DNA of 64,000 bases from Bacteroidales bacterium (GTDB lineage: Bacteria; Bacteroidota; Bacteroidia; Bacteroidales; F082), in NCBI GenBank assembly GCA_015709215.1, contig JACCQN010000002.1, forward strand, positions 81,132 through 145,131, in the 5' to 3' direction. The first letter of the stretch is position 1. The number at the start of each line of letters is the position of its first letter. Shown here piece after piece: positions 54,124-63,633 of the stretch. The notes under the pieces were generated by a model, which worked only from the letters and a program-made list of their open reading frames with translations, had not been told where the DNA came from and searched no databases. A program made the position numbers and the translations under genes.

Positions 54124-54205
54124 GAATTTTTGGTATAGTATTTGTATTTTTTTACGATGAAAATGCAAAATTAGTAAAATCCATTGGGGATAACACATAA
54201 AAGTC

Positions 54206-54211
54206 AGGAGG
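54206..54211 (+). promoter_or_regulatory. Strong Shine-Dalgarno sequence of the Gly/Tyr-rich lipoprotein gene
   Basis: AGGAGG lies 8 nt before the ATG at 54220. It is the only consensus site of this strength I noticed in the window. It decides the start against an in-frame ATG at 54184. Confidence 0.7.
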
Positions 54212-54219
54212 ATGATAAA

Positions 54220-55683
54220 ATGAAAACTTTAAATTTAACCTACATCGCACTGGTTCTGCTCACAGCAGGATGCGCTTCGAGCGGCGCTGTTTACGATGAT
54301 GTTTATTATTCGCGAAACGGCAACGCAACACCTGCTTCCGGAAAACAGGAAAAACTGGCTGAAGCAAACCCCACTAAAACATACACTTCAGCAACAGTTA
54401 AAAGCAGCAGCAATTACGATTATGAAACTTATTACCAGGATGATGCTGCACAAACTGTGAATACTGTTCCGGCCGAACCAGTTTATCAAACCTCCGAAAC
54501 AGTGACCGAAACAGATGGCACCACTTATACCACAACCGAAACATATTACGACAGCGATTATGCCAGCCGTATCAGGCGTTTTGGCTCAGGTTCGTCTTCC
54601 AATTTTGGATATTACGACAGTTACAACACCGGATGCTATAGTTGTGGCGGAAGTAATTTCTACCTTGGAGTAGGTTATCCTTATGGCTGGTCGTTCGGAT
54701 TTAGTTATGGCTATCCCTATTATGGCAGCCGCTATTACAGTCCTTTCTACAGACCTTACTACGGTTATGGCTGGGGTGGATACTATGATCCATTCTTCTA
54801 TGATCCATGGTATGCTTGGGGTCCGAGCTGGGGCTGGGGTGGTTCTTATTGGATGGGTTACAACCATGGCTACTGGAATGGCTATTACGATGGCGGCTGG
54901 GGATATCCGGATTATGGTCGTTCAAGAAGATATTACGGCCACAGAAGCGGCTTGGCTGGCGGATCGCCACATTCATCGGGAAGCGCAAGAGGTGTTAGAA
55001 ATGGAGACGATAAGGAAGATACCTATGTTAGTAGTCGCGGAACGCGCGTTGGATCTGCCGCAACCGGCGGAAGTGCTGTTATTGATAAAACCACTTCGGC
55101 AAGAGGTAGTAATAGCGGATATACCAGAGGTACTGCTGAACAAAAAACCGCTGCCGATCGTCAGGCCAGGTCAGAAAGACCTGCTAACAGAATAGAGAGG
55201 CCACAGCAGACTAATGACAGAGGTACCACTCCCGCTACAACGCGCGAAAGCCGCCCATCAGCCAACGAAAAAGTGAACGAATACAGAAATCGTTATCAAA
55301 GACCAACAAGTAGCACTGCTGCTCCAAGTGAAAAACGCTACGAAAGGCCGAAGACTTACAGCTCGCCAAGCGATCGTCAACCAAGATCCAGCTCGGAATA
55401 TGTAAGGCCACAACGTGATGCCAGAAGTGTAACTACAAGTCCTTCAACACGGTCAACGTACCAATCAAGGCCATCTGGCACCCGGCAGTCACCTACTTAC
55501 TCCAGTCCGTCGCGGAGCACCAATACACCGAGCTACAGCACGCCTTCGAGAAGTACAAGCTCTCCAACAAGGAGTTCCTCCGGCACGATCTCCAGAAGCT
55601 CGTCAGGAAGCAGCTCAAGCGGCAGTACAAGTCGCGGTAGCAGCAGTTCTTCTGGAAGTTCATCACGCGGTGGTAGACGATAG
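54220..55683 (+). CDS. Lipoprotein with Gly/Tyr/Trp-rich centre and Ser/Arg-rich tail
   Basis: A 487-residue lipoprotein (lipobox 'LLTAGC', Cys18). Residues about 20-120 are Thr/Tyr-rich ('[20 protein letters not shown]'). Residues about 125-245 are low-complexity Gly/Tyr/Trp/Phe ('[20 protein letters not shown]'). The remainder is Ser/Arg/Thr/Pro-rich and ends in Ser/Gly repeats ('[19 protein letters not shown]'). Similar Bacteroidota proteins begin '[14 protein letters not shown]' but have no known function; the composition suggests a disordered or aggregating envelope protein. A terminator lies 43 bases after the stop. Confidence 0.8.
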   Translation: MKTLNLTYIALVLLTAGCASSGAVYDDVYYSRNGNATPASGKQEKLAEANPTKTYTSATVKSSSNYDYETYYQDDAAQTVNTVPAEPVYQTSETVTETDGTTYTTTETYYDSDYASRIRRFGSGSSSNFGYYDSYNTGCYSCGGSNFYLGVGYPYGWSFGFSYGYPYYGSRYYSPFYRPYYGYGWGGYYDPFFYDPWYAWGPSWGWGGSYWMGYNHGYWNGYYDGGWGYPDYGRSRRYYGHRSGLAGGSPHSSGSARGVRNGDDKEDTYVSSRGTRVGSAATGGSAVIDKTTSARGSNSGYTRGTAEQKTAADRQARSERPANRIERPQQTNDRGTTPATTRESRPSANEKVNEYRNRYQRPTSSTAAPSEKRYERPKTYSSPSDRQPRSSSEYVRPQRDARSVTTSPSTRSTYQSRPSGTRQSPTYSSPSRSTNTPSYSTPSRSTSSPTRSSSGTISRSSSGSSSSGSTSRGSSSSSGSSSRGGRR

Positions 55684-55725
55684 GCTATCAGTGATGCACA
55701 ACTTCAGGTAAATAATTATTTAGTT

Positions 55726-55767
55726 AAACCCACAAAACTGCTCTCAAAAGTAAATTGTGGGTTTTTT
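55726..55767 (+). terminator. Terminator between the lipoprotein and FadL-like genes
   Basis: Stem AAACCCACAA (55726-55735) with TTGTGGGTTT (55755-55764), then a T run. It argues against the in-frame start at 55757 for the next gene. Confidence 0.8.
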
Positions 55768-55789
55768 ATTCAAAAATAATAGATGCACT

Positions 55790-57250
55790 ATGAAAAGGAT
55801 AAAATTAACAGGAATATTGCTGCTTATAATGGGATTAGCTCAGGCGCAGGATGAAGTAGATGCTTTAAGATTTTCACAAAGTTTTTATCAGGGAACAGCC
55901 CGAAGTATGGCCATGGGTGGTGCATTCGGAGCACTTGGTGCCGACTTTTCGACTTTGAGTACTAACCCTGCAGGATTAGGATTATACAGAAGTTCAGAGT
56001 TTACTTTTACGCCGGAAATTTCAACAGGAAAAACCGCTTCAACTTATAATGGAATGTTTGGTGAAGATTCCAGAACAAATATGGGAATAAGCAATTTAGG
56101 TTTTATAATCACTAATCCAATTCCTGAAGGAACTACCTCAATCCCATGGAAATACTACCAGTTTGCCTTTGGGATGAACCGAACCAACAGCTTTAATAAC
56201 AGAAGCTTTATTCGGGGTGATAATGCTGAACATTCGCTCGTAGATGTTTACCTCGACGAGGTATGGAATTATTATCCGGATGAAATTGAAGGTAATTTTC
56301 CTTTTGATATCTATCCAGCCTGGTATGTTTATGTGATTGATACCATAAGAGATAACAACGGTGATCTGATTTATACCAGTCCTGTGCCTCCCGGCGGAAT
56401 ACGTCAGCAGGAATTAACAAAAAGCTGGGGCTCGAGTAGCGAATGGTTGTTTGCAGCCAGTGCCAATCTGGATGATAAGTTGTTTTTGGGCGCAACCGTT
56501 GGCCTGCCTTATATCCGTTATTTCAGAGAAACCGTTTACAGCGAAATTGATATTGCTGATACTATCGCGTTTTTCGACGAGTGGAATTACAGGGAAACAC
56601 TGGAAACTCATGGATGGGGAATCAACCTCAAGCTGGGTGCTATTTTGTGGCCTGTTGACTGGCTTAGAATTGGAGCAGCTTTTCACACTCCAACCTATTA
56701 TTATGGTTTAAAAGATGTATGGTACACGAGTACTGATGCACAATTAGGCCCGGATTATAACAGAAAAGATTCTCCCACAGGCGAATATGAATACGAATTA
56801 TCAACGCCTTTGAAAGCTATTGGAAGTGTAGCCTTTATTATTGGTAAATATGGTTCGCTGAGTGCTGATTATGAATTTGTTGATTACAGCAATATGAAAC
56901 TCCGTGCAACTGATTATAATTTCACAAGTGAAAACGATGCCATCAAAAACCTTTATGGCTCAGCCAGTAACCTGCGATTTGGTACAGAATGGCGCTACAG
57001 CAGTTTTAGCTTCAGAGCAGGTTATGCCATTTACGGCAGCCCTTATGCTCAGGGTAATGATTTTGAACATACAAACCTGTCGTTTGGAATTGGCTATTCA
57101 GAGCGTGATTTTAGTCTGGACCTGGCTTATGTAAACGGCCAGAGTTCAAACAATTATTATTTATACAGCACAGAAAACTGGGAAACCAATCCTACCAGGC
57201 AAGAATTTACTTCAAATCATTTTGCACTTACTGCACGATTTAAATTCTGA
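55790..57250 (+). CDS. FadL/OmpP1-like outer membrane transport protein
   Basis: A 486-residue outer-membrane beta-barrel protein. Signal peptide ends near 'GLAQAQ'. The N-terminal 'RFSQSFYQGTARSMAMGGAF' with 'LSTNPAGLGLYRSSEFTF' is the FadL/TodX signature (NPAG). Barrel strands with alternating aromatics continue to the C-terminal Phe ('FALTARFKF'). FadL proteins admit hydrophobic molecules; Bacteroidota relatives are often annotated as hemin receptors, which I cannot verify here. Start at ATG 55790; a longer frame overlaps a terminator. Confidence 0.85.
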   Translation: MKRIKLTGILLLIMGLAQAQDEVDALRFSQSFYQGTARSMAMGGAFGALGADFSTLSTNPAGLGLYRSSEFTFTPEISTGKTASTYNGMFGEDSRTNMGISNLGFIITNPIPEGTTSIPWKYYQFAFGMNRTNSFNNRSFIRGDNAEHSLVDVYLDEVWNYYPDEIEGNFPFDIYPAWYVYVIDTIRDNNGDLIYTSPVPPGGIRQQELTKSWGSSSEWLFAASANLDDKLFLGATVGLPYIRYFRETVYSEIDIADTIAFFDEWNYRETLETHGWGINLKLGAILWPVDWLRIGAAFHTPTYYYGLKDVWYTSTDAQLGPDYNRKDSPTGEYEYELSTPLKAIGSVAFIIGKYGSLSADYEFVDYSNMKLRATDYNFTSENDAIKNLYGSASNLRFGTEWRYSSFSFRAGYAIYGSPYAQGNDFEHTNLSFGIGYSERDFSLDLAYVNGQSSNNYYLYSTENWETNPTRQEFTSNHFALTARFKF

Positions 57251-57270
57251 TTAATTGGCTTTGATCAACA

Positions 57271-57307
57271 AAAAAATGAGATGACAATTTGCCGTCTCAT
57301 TTTTTTT
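57271..57307. terminator. Bidirectional terminator between the FadL-like and TPR genes
   Basis: Stem AAAAAATGAGA (57271-57281) with TCTCATTTTTT (57295-57305), loop of 13 nt, A/T tracts on both sides of convergent genes. It overlaps the last codons of the TPR gene. Confidence 0.75.
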
Positions 57308-58784
57308 GTAAGCGGTTTAAGCCTGCTTTTGCCTTCTGATGAATGCTGATCCTGTAATTGTCGGGTTTCATCTCCAGGCAGTTTTCATAGGCTTCGATAG
57401 CCTTGTCAAAATTGTTTTGCATTTCATACAGTTCGCCCAGTTTTAAAGCTGCATTGGCTGCGTAGTAATACGGCATCTTTTCGCCCAACAGAATTGTTTG
57501 CTTATAATATTGGATTGCAGCATCATACTTAGCCAACCGATCAGCCACCCTTCCCTGCCGGTAATAATATTCAATTAAATCATTTTCCGGAAATCCGGAA
57601 GGCGACATTGCTTCCAGAACAACTTCCGCTTGCACATAATACCCTCCATCGAAAAGCAATCGCGATTTCAAAAGCTCAGGATGATAAATTATTTGATTTT
57701 CAGCATCATAAAGTGCCTGTTTATCTGCATCCACCTGAACTTTTGAATACTTTTGTACGGCTTTCAAGGCCTGCAAATAATTACTTGTATCTCCCTGTAT
57801 CAAAGCCATCCAGGCAATTTTGCGCAGCGCATCTGCTTTGTAATTGAGCCCTTTGAAATTGGATTCATACTTTTGAAAATACGTTGCTGCTTTCTGATCC
57901 AGCTTTCGCGATAAGGTTTCGGCATAGAGGTAATCAAGATAATAAAAAGGTATATCCATTTCAAAATTACCACGAATTTCCAGCAATTTTTTTGCTTTAT
58001 CATTTTTCCCGCTTCGCATCAACAAATTTGCTTCAGCATAAAGTAAAAGTGGTGTTTTGTCTTCAATTTTGTCCAGCTCCTGCATCACGCGTTGAGCTGC
58101 AAGTGTATCAGTATTAAGGTTGATTTCGATAAAACTTAAATAAAACAAGGTTTCGGACAACCAAATCGCATTTTTTTCTTCTTTCTTTGCCATTTCTGCC
58201 AGTTGCCACAGCTGCATTCTGCCTTTCGGTATGCTGCCTTCCATCGAAGCCAGATTTAATACCCAGGTGTATTCCGGCGGAACAGTCCCCAAAATGACAT
58301 TCAACAATCCTTTGCCAAGCAAATTTGGTGCAAAATCAGGGAATCGTTCCTGATTCTCTTCCAGCAAAAAATAAGCCTTTCTGATCTCAAGTGCAGCCGT
58401 AAAATACTCTTTAAATTTCAAGCGACTAAATGCCCATTGCAAATTTACAACAGCCAGAGACCAATTTTTAAAAGGCTCATGATCAGGTAGTAGCTCGAGC
58501 TGCTTTATCCTGGATTTTCGATTAGATTCTTTTGCTTTAAAAACTGATTCTTCTTCCAGAATAAAAATCTGCAGAAAATCTTGGTAATTTTCAATCAGAG
58601 CAACGCAGGCGTTAGGGCAGGAATCGGAATGAATGTCGTTGAATAAATGCCTGGCTTTCTCAAACCGAAGATTCAATGTGGCCTTATATGCCTCCTGACA
58701 TTTTGTATTAAAATCCCATTTAGAAGCTATTAAGCTAACATTTAGCAGGTTAAATAGAATAAAAAAAATAAAAAATCTTCTCAA
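57297..58784 (-). CDS. Exported TPR protein
   Basis: A 495-residue protein with a signal peptide ('FFILFNLLNVSLIA') and helical repeats throughout. The clearest tetratricopeptide repeats are at the C-terminus: 'IEYYYRQGRVADRLAKYDAA', 'YYAANAALKLGELYEMQNNF' and 'AIEAYENCLEMKPDNYR'. The start is TTG at 58784, the only one that preserves the signal peptide. TPRs mediate protein contacts; no partner can be named. It lies 86 bases downstream of the zinc-ribbon gene. Confidence 0.78.
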   Translation of the reverse strand: MRRFFIFFILFNLLNVSLIASKWDFNTKCQEAYKATLNLRFEKARHLFNDIHSDSCPNACVALIENYQDFLQIFILEEESVFKAKESNRKSRIKQLELLPDHEPFKNWSLAVVNLQWAFSRLKFKEYFTAALEIRKAYFLLEENQERFPDFAPNLLGKGLLNVILGTVPPEYTWVLNLASMEGSIPKGRMQLWQLAEMAKKEEKNAIWLSETLFYLSFIEINLNTDTLAAQRVMQELDKIEDKTPLLLYAEANLLMRSGKNDKAKKLLEIRGNFEMDIPFYYLDYLYAETLSRKLDQKAATYFQKYESNFKGLNYKADALRKIAWMALIQGDTSNYLQALKAVQKYSKVQVDADKQALYDAENQIIYHPELLKSRLLFDGGYYVQAEVVLEAMSPSGFPENDLIEYYYRQGRVADRLAKYDAAIQYYKQTILLGEKMPYYYAANAALKLGELYEMQNNFDKAIEAYENCLEMKPDNYRISIHQKAKAGLNRLQKK

Positions 58785-58870
58785 GGTACAAATTTGATTG
58801 GACAGGTAAAACTAACAAAAAAGGGAACAACTCAAAAGCTATCCCCTTCATTGATAATGATTTCTTTAAC

Positions 58871-59674
58871 TCAGGAAGAATAATGCTCTGCAATTTCGTG
58901 ATCAACCAAAATGCGACCGCAATACTCACAAACAATAATCTTTTTGTGCATCCTGATGTCCAATTGGTGCTGTGGTGGAATTTTATTGAAACAACCACCA
59001 CAGGCATCCCGTTCAATTTGCACCACTGCGAGCCCATTTCTGGCATTTGAACGAATACGTTTATAAGCGACTAATAAGCGATCTTCGATGAGTTTTTCGT
59101 TAGCTTTTGATTTTTCTATCAGCGCTTTTTCATCTTTTTCTGTTTCTTCGATAATGGATTGCAACTCTGATTTTTTAACATCCAGATCAGCATTACGTTC
59201 CTTTAGTTTTTCTTTAGCTACCTTCATCAATTCTTCAAGCTCGCCAAGCTTTTCGGTAAATTCACGGATACGCTTTTCAGCCAATTGAATCTCAAGGCTT
59301 TGAAACTCAATTTCTTTCGAAAGAGAATCGTACTCGCGATTATTGCGTACATTTTGTTGTTGTTCTTCATAGCGCTTAATGAGTGTTTCGCTCTCTTTCA
59401 TGGCTTGTTTTTTTTCTGCGATGGCTTTTGACATCAACTTCATCTCGTTATCGATATTATCCACGCGGGTTTCAAGGCCAATAATTTCATCTTCCAAATC
59501 TTGCACCTCAAGCGGTAGCTCGCCGCGGATGATGCGAATTCTGTCGATCTGCGAATCAATCTGCTGTAACGAATAAAGTGCTACAAGTTTTTGTTCTACA
59601 CTAACTTCTGCAACTTCTTCTACCTGAGCTTGTTTGGCGGCTTTTGTTTTCTCAGCCTGATTTTCAACTGCCAT
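58871..59674 (-). CDS. Coiled-coil protein with C4 zinc ribbon
   Basis: A 267-residue cytoplasmic protein. Residues about 25-195 form a long Glu/Lys-rich coiled coil, and the C-terminus is a zinc ribbon with two CxxC pairs: 'ACGGCFNKIPPQH' and 'IVCEYCGRILVD'. This architecture (zf-RING_7 / COG1579 type) is conserved in Bacteroidota next to Nif3-like genes. Probably nucleic-acid binding; the role is unproven. It starts 11 bases after the Nif3-like gene, so they are one operon. Confidence 0.85.
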   Translation of the reverse strand: MAVENQAEKTKAAKQAQVEEVAEVSVEQKLVALYSLQQIDSQIDRIRIIRGELPLEVQDLEDEIIGLETRVDNIDNEMKLMSKAIAEKKQAMKESETLIKRYEEQQQNVRNNREYDSLSKEIEFQSLEIQLAEKRIREFTEKLGELEELMKVAKEKLKERNADLDVKKSELQSIIEETEKDEKALIEKSKANEKLIEDRLLVAYKRIRSNARNGLAVVQIERDACGGCFNKIPPQHQLDIRMHKKIIVCEYCGRILVDHEIAEHYSS

Positions 59675-59685
59675 ATTTTAATATT

Positions 59686-60789
59686 TTATGTATTTCGGTA
59701 ATACCTGACCGCATTAGTATTCACTTCTGAAATCAGGGCTGCAAAATTAGGAATTTTTTTCCGAATCAACTCAGCCATTAATTCTTTCGTAAATTGTTCA
59801 GTTTCAAAATGCCCTGCATCCACTACCAGCAATTCTCCATCGGCTTCAAAAAAATCGTGATATTTTAGGTCGGCCGTAACAAAAGCGTCTGCTCTTGCAG
59901 CTTTAGCCTTGTTCAATAAAAAAGCTCCTGATCCGCCACAGATAGCAATTCGTTGCATTTTTTTACCAGTAAAAGCTGTGTGTTTTAAAAAAGGTGTCCC
60001 TAATTTTTTCTGTATGAGATTTAAAAAATCTACTTCCTCAACCAGATGTTCAAATTCACCAATCATACCCGCTCCCAATTCAGGATGCGTATTATCAAGT
60101 GGAAATATGTCATAAGCCACTTCTTCGTAAGGATGAACCAGTTTCATGGCCTGCACAACCTGGGCCACTAAAAAATTTGGTACGATGGTTTCGATGCGAA
60201 TCTCATCTTCCTGATGCAATTGGCCCACCTTACCAACGAACGGATTTGTGCCATCACCTCCTCTAAAAGTTCCTTTTCCGGGCGTATTAAAGCTACAGCT
60301 GTCGTAAGCTCCGATATGTCCTGCGCCAGCTTCAAACATGGCCTCACGCACTTGACCAGCCTGGGCATGAGGGCAAAAAACACTTATCTTCCGAAGTTTT
60401 CCATTTGCAGTGCTTAAAATTTTCGGTTTTTTTAAGCCTAAAACAGCGGCCAGCTTACCATTTACACCATTTTTAATGTTATCCAGATTGGTATGCATGG
60501 CTGCAATGGCAATATCATTTTTTATGGCAGCAGCAACAGATCGTTCGACAGGATTCCTATTTCCAATGCATTTTAAACCTTTAAAAATGAGTGGGTGGTG
60601 AGCAATAATGAGGCCGCATTTTTTATTTATAGCCTCTTCTATAACCAATTCTGTAACATCAATGGTAAGTAAAACCCTGTCTACTTCTGTTTCTCCGTTT
60701 CCAATCAACAAACCGGAATTGTCATAAGATTCCTGAATCGAAAGATCGGCCACTTCTGTTATTGATTTTAATAAATCTTTAATTTTCAT
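59686..60789 (-). CDS. Nif3-like dinuclear metal centre protein (GTP cyclohydrolase 1 type 2 family)
   Basis: A 367-residue protein of the NIF3/DUF34 family. Metal ligands are visible at 'LIIAHHPLIFKGLKCI' and 'AAMHTNLDNIKNGVN', and near the C-terminus 'LKYHDFFEADGE' and 'VDAGHFETEQF'. A PII-like insert (about 130-240, 'KISVFCPHAQAGQVREAM') makes it the long form. The biochemical role remains unsettled in the family. First gene of an operon with the zinc-ribbon protein. Confidence 0.9.
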   Translation of the reverse strand: MKIKDLLKSITEVADLSIQESYDNSGLLIGNGETEVDRVLLTIDVTELVIEEAINKKCGLIIAHHPLIFKGLKCIGNRNPVERSVAAAIKNDIAIAAMHTNLDNIKNGVNGKLAAVLGLKKPKILSTANGKLRKISVFCPHAQAGQVREAMFEAGAGHIGAYDSCSFNTPGKGTFRGGDGTNPFVGKVGQLHQEDEIRIETIVPNFLVAQVVQAMKLVHPYEEVAYDIFPLDNTHPELGAGMIGEFEHLVEEVDFLNLIQKKLGTPFLKHTAFTGKKMQRIAICGGSGAFLLNKAKAARADAFVTADLKYHDFFEADGELLVVDAGHFETEQFTKELMAELIRKKIPNFAALISEVNTNAVRYYRNT

Positions 60790-60936
60790 GTTTTCAACGC
60801 TTTATATTATTGCTTTCCAGTCTTGAAAATATTTTTAACATGCTGATAACTAATCGCTTACATTTATCAAGGATTAAGAAAAAAAAACGGGGATTTTATT
60901 CAGTAAAATTTTCTTTAAAAGAAGCGTAAAATTACA

Positions 60937-60944
60937 TATTTTTG
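60937..60944 (+). promoter_or_regulatory. -7 promoter box of the lpxK-PNP-lpxH operon
   Basis: TATTTTTG matches TAnnTTTG, 66 nt upstream of the lpxK start, in the 221-nt divergent gap after the Nif3-like gene. Confidence 0.45.
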
Positions 60945-61010
60945 AACTTCTATAAGGAACTGCTTTCTCAACAATTTACAACATATTCACGGTAATAAGC
61001 ATTCAGACCT

Positions 61011-62084
61011 ATGCGGTTTATTTTACTCCCTTTTGTGTGGATTTATCAATTAATTTTGATGTTGCGTCATACACTATATGATTGGGGAGTGTTTAGCGCA
61101 GCAGAATTTGATGTTCCGATAATTTGCGTTGGTAATCTGGCTTTGGGCGGGACAGGTAAAACGCCACATGTAGAATATTTAATTCGTTTGTTTAAAAGCA
61201 ATTACAGGACAGCTGTTCTTAGCAGAGGTTATGGCAGGAGCTCAAAAGGATTTAAGCTTGCTACCGGAAATATGACTTACAGGGAAATAGGCGATGAGCC
61301 CATGCAGTATTTTAAAAAGTTTGACGACATTATCGTGGCTGTTGATGAAAATAGAGTAAGGGGAGTTGAGATGCTTTTAAGAAAGTCATATCCGCCTCAA
61401 TTGATTTTGCTGGACGATGCATTCCAGCATCGGGCTATTAAGGCGGGATTAAATATCCTGCTTACAGATTATCACAATCTTTATCCCAATGATTTTCTTT
61501 TTCCGGCCGGGCAGCTTAGGGACGTCATAGCAGCAGCTAAACGCGCTGATATTATTGTTGTTACGAAAACACCGAAGGTTTTCTCTCCTTTTACACGAAG
61601 AAGGCTAACTGAAATAATTCATCCGAAACCTTATCAAAGGCTTTATTTTTCTTATCTTAGTTATGGACGAATGATACCCGTTAGCGAGTCAGCTAAGGTT
61701 CCGGTGCCAGGAAGGATATCAACTATTGTAATGTTTTGTGGTATTGCCAATCCTTATCCTCTTCAGGAATTTTTGCAAAAAAAATGTACTGAATTAATTA
61801 CCATTGATTTTCCTGATCATCATATTTTCACACAAAAAGATATGCATCGTATTGTAAATGAATATGAAAATGTTCTTGGTAGAAGCAAGATTATCGTAAC
61901 AACAGAAAAAGATGCCATGCGTTTGATCGATTCTCCGTACTTTAGCCTGTTTAAAAATATACCGCTGTTCTACGTTCCTGTGGAGGTGAAATTTCACGAA
62001 TCTGAGCAGCAAAGTTTTGACCAACAGCTAAATGAATATGTTAGAGCAACTACAACAGACCGTCAACTACATACGGGCGATTGA
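61011..62084 (+). CDS. lpxK: Tetraacyldisaccharide 4'-kinase
   Basis: A 357-residue membrane-associated P-loop kinase that phosphorylates the 4' position of the lipid A precursor. N-terminal amphipathic/membrane segment 'FILLPFVWIYQLILML', Walker A 'LALGGTGKTPHVEYLI' (about residues 44-59), 'AVLSRGYGRSSKGFKL' and 'LILLDDAFQHRAIKAG'. Its 3' end overlaps the PNP gene by 53 bases in a different frame. Operon with PNP and lpxH. Confidence 0.94.
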   Translation: MRFILLPFVWIYQLILMLRHTLYDWGVFSAAEFDVPIICVGNLALGGTGKTPHVEYLIRLFKSNYRTAVLSRGYGRSSKGFKLATGNMTYREIGDEPMQYFKKFDDIIVAVDENRVRGVEMLLRKSYPPQLILLDDAFQHRAIKAGLNILLTDYHNLYPNDFLFPAGQLRDVIAAAKRADIIVVTKTPKVFSPFTRRRLTEIIHPKPYQRLYFSYLSYGRMIPVSESAKVPVPGRISTIVMFCGIANPYPLQEFLQKKCTELITIDFPDHHIFTQKDMHRIVNEYENVLGRSKIIVTTEKDAMRLIDSPYFSLFKNIPLFYVPVEVKFHESEQQSFDQQLNEYVRATTTDRQLHTGD

Positions 62085-62853
62085 TGATTTTCAACCAGAA
62101 ATTGGTGTTATTTTAGGGACCGGGCTTGGTGGACTGGTGGATGAAATGGAGATCGCAGCAGCTATTTCGTACGAAAACATACCGCATTTTCCGGTCTCCA
62201 CCATAAATGGCCACCTGGGAAGATTGATTTTTGGTAACCTGAGTGGCCGGAAAATTATTGCCATGCAAGGGCGCTTTCATTATTACGAGGGCTATTCTCC
62301 TGCCGAGCTTACCTTCCCAATACGGGTGATGAAAATGCTTGGAATTAAGTTATTAATCGTTTCAAATGCCAGCGGTGGTCTCAATCCTGATTTTGAAGTG
62401 GGCGACATGATGTTTATTAACGATCATATCAATTTGATGCCCAATCCTTTGATTGGAAAAAATGATGATCGACTGGGTACCCGCTTTCCGGATTTGAGTG
62501 AAGCATATGACAAAAAAATATTACGCACTGCCCATGAAGTTGCTAAATCCCTTAACATCAAAGTGCACGAAGGTGTTTATGCAGCGGTTTCAGGACCCAC
62601 CTTCGAAACACCGGCAGAATATCATTACATCCGCGTGATTGGTGCAGATGCCGTTGGAATGTCAACAGTTCCGGAAGTAATCGTGGCACGCCATATGAAG
62701 TTGCCTGTTTTTGCCGTTTCAGTGATCTCAGATCTTGGTGTGAAAGGAAAAATCCATGAGATTTCGCACGAAGAAGTTGTTGATGCAGCAGGAAAAGCCC
62801 AACCACTGATGACGCAAATCATCAAAGTATTGCTTCAAAAAGATATTATCTAA
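62032..62853 (+). CDS. Purine-nucleoside phosphorylase (trimeric PNP-I type)
   Basis: A 273-residue phosphorylase that cleaves inosine and guanosine (and deoxy forms) with phosphate. Signatures: 'IGVILGTGLGGLVDEM', 'IIAMQGRFHYYEGYSPAEL', 'VSNASGGLNPDFEVGDMM', 'AAVSGPTFETPAEYHYIR' and 'GMSTVPEVIVARHM'. The first ATG (62032) and the third codon ATG (62038, 'MLEQLQ') are both possible starts, and both lie inside lpxK, giving a 47- or 53-base overlap. It sits between two lipid A genes without an obvious metabolic reason. Confidence 0.94.
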   Translation: MNMLEQLQQTVNYIRAIDDFQPEIGVILGTGLGGLVDEMEIAAAISYENIPHFPVSTINGHLGRLIFGNLSGRKIIAMQGRFHYYEGYSPAELTFPIRVMKMLGIKLLIVSNASGGLNPDFEVGDMMFINDHINLMPNPLIGKNDDRLGTRFPDLSEAYDKKILRTAHEVAKSLNIKVHEGVYAAVSGPTFETPAEYHYIRVIGADAVGMSTVPEVIVARHMKLPVFAVSVISDLGVKGKIHEISHEEVVDAAGKAQPLMTQIIKVLLQKDII

Positions 62854-62858
62854 ATCCC

Positions 62859-63626
62859 ATGCCGCAAAAAGGCAAACATATCTATTTTGCTTCTGATTTT
62901 CATCTGGGAGTGCCCGATCACGACAGCAGTTTGAAACGGGAGAAGAAGCTGGTTTCCTGGCTCGAAAGCATTCGTTATCAGGCTGCTGAAATCTTTTTGA
63001 TGGGAGATGTGTTTGATTTTTGGTTTGAGTACAAAACGGTTGTACCCAAAGGTTATGTGAGGCTTTTAGGCAAATTGGCAGAAATTACCGATAGCGGAAT
63101 TCCTGTGCATATCTTCAGAGGTAATCATGATATTTGGGCATTTGATTATCTGCAGAAAGAGGTGGGTATAACTTTGCATCGTAAACCACATATCAGGCAG
63201 TTCAATGGCAAGAGTTTTTATTTGGCACATGGCGATGGCCTGGGTCCGGGAGATAATGGCTATAAATTTTTGAAAAAGGTTTTCGAAAATCGCTTTAATC
63301 AGTGGCTTTTCAGATGGTTACATCCCGATTTTGGAACGAGGATGGGCTTGTATTTCTCGCATGAAAGCCGTATTGCCAACGTAGCGCGTGAAGAAAAAAG
63401 CAATCTAAAAATCGTTGCCGAAGAGGAAATGTTGTATCATTATTGTCAAAGCCTTATTAAATCAGGTGAGCAGCACGACTTTTATATTTTCGGTCATCGG
63501 CATGTTCCACTTGATTTTCCATTGAATGAAAAGTCAAGAATGATTATCCTGGGTGATTGGGTTACGAACTATACCTATGCCGTTTTTGATGGTGAAAAAT
63601 TGGAATTGAAACGATTTGATTTGTAG
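62859..63626 (+). CDS. lpxH: UDP-2,3-diacylglucosamine pyrophosphohydrolase (LpxH type)
   Basis: A 255-residue calcineurin-like metallophosphoesterase for the fourth step of lipid A synthesis (UDP-2,3-diacylglucosamine to lipid X and UMP). Metal ligands: 'YFASDFHLGVPDHD', 'MGDVFDFWFEY', 'FRGNHDIWAFDYL', 'YLAHGDGLGPGDNGYK' and 'YIFGHRHVPLDF'. It starts 5 bases after the PNP gene, in the same operon as lpxK. Assignment to LpxH over a generic phosphoesterase rests on these motifs plus the lpxK neighbour. Confidence 0.88.
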   Translation: MPQKGKHIYFASDFHLGVPDHDSSLKREKKLVSWLESIRYQAAEIFLMGDVFDFWFEYKTVVPKGYVRLLGKLAEITDSGIPVHIFRGNHDIWAFDYLQKEVGITLHRKPHIRQFNGKSFYLAHGDGLGPGDNGYKFLKKVFENRFNQWLFRWLHPDFGTRMGLYFSHESRIANVAREEKSNLKIVAEEEMLYHYCQSLIKSGEQHDFYIFGHRHVPLDFPLNEKSRMIILGDWVTNYTYAVFDGEKLELKRFDL

Positions 63627-63633
63627 CATAATT

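Noticed and set aside
54683..55195. A 170-codon open frame rich in Met/Ala/Gly inside the Gly/Tyr-rich lipoprotein gene
   Set aside because: It is an alternate-frame reading of low-complexity codons, has no start signal and resembles no protein. The lipoprotein frame has signal peptide, Shine-Dalgarno and terminator.
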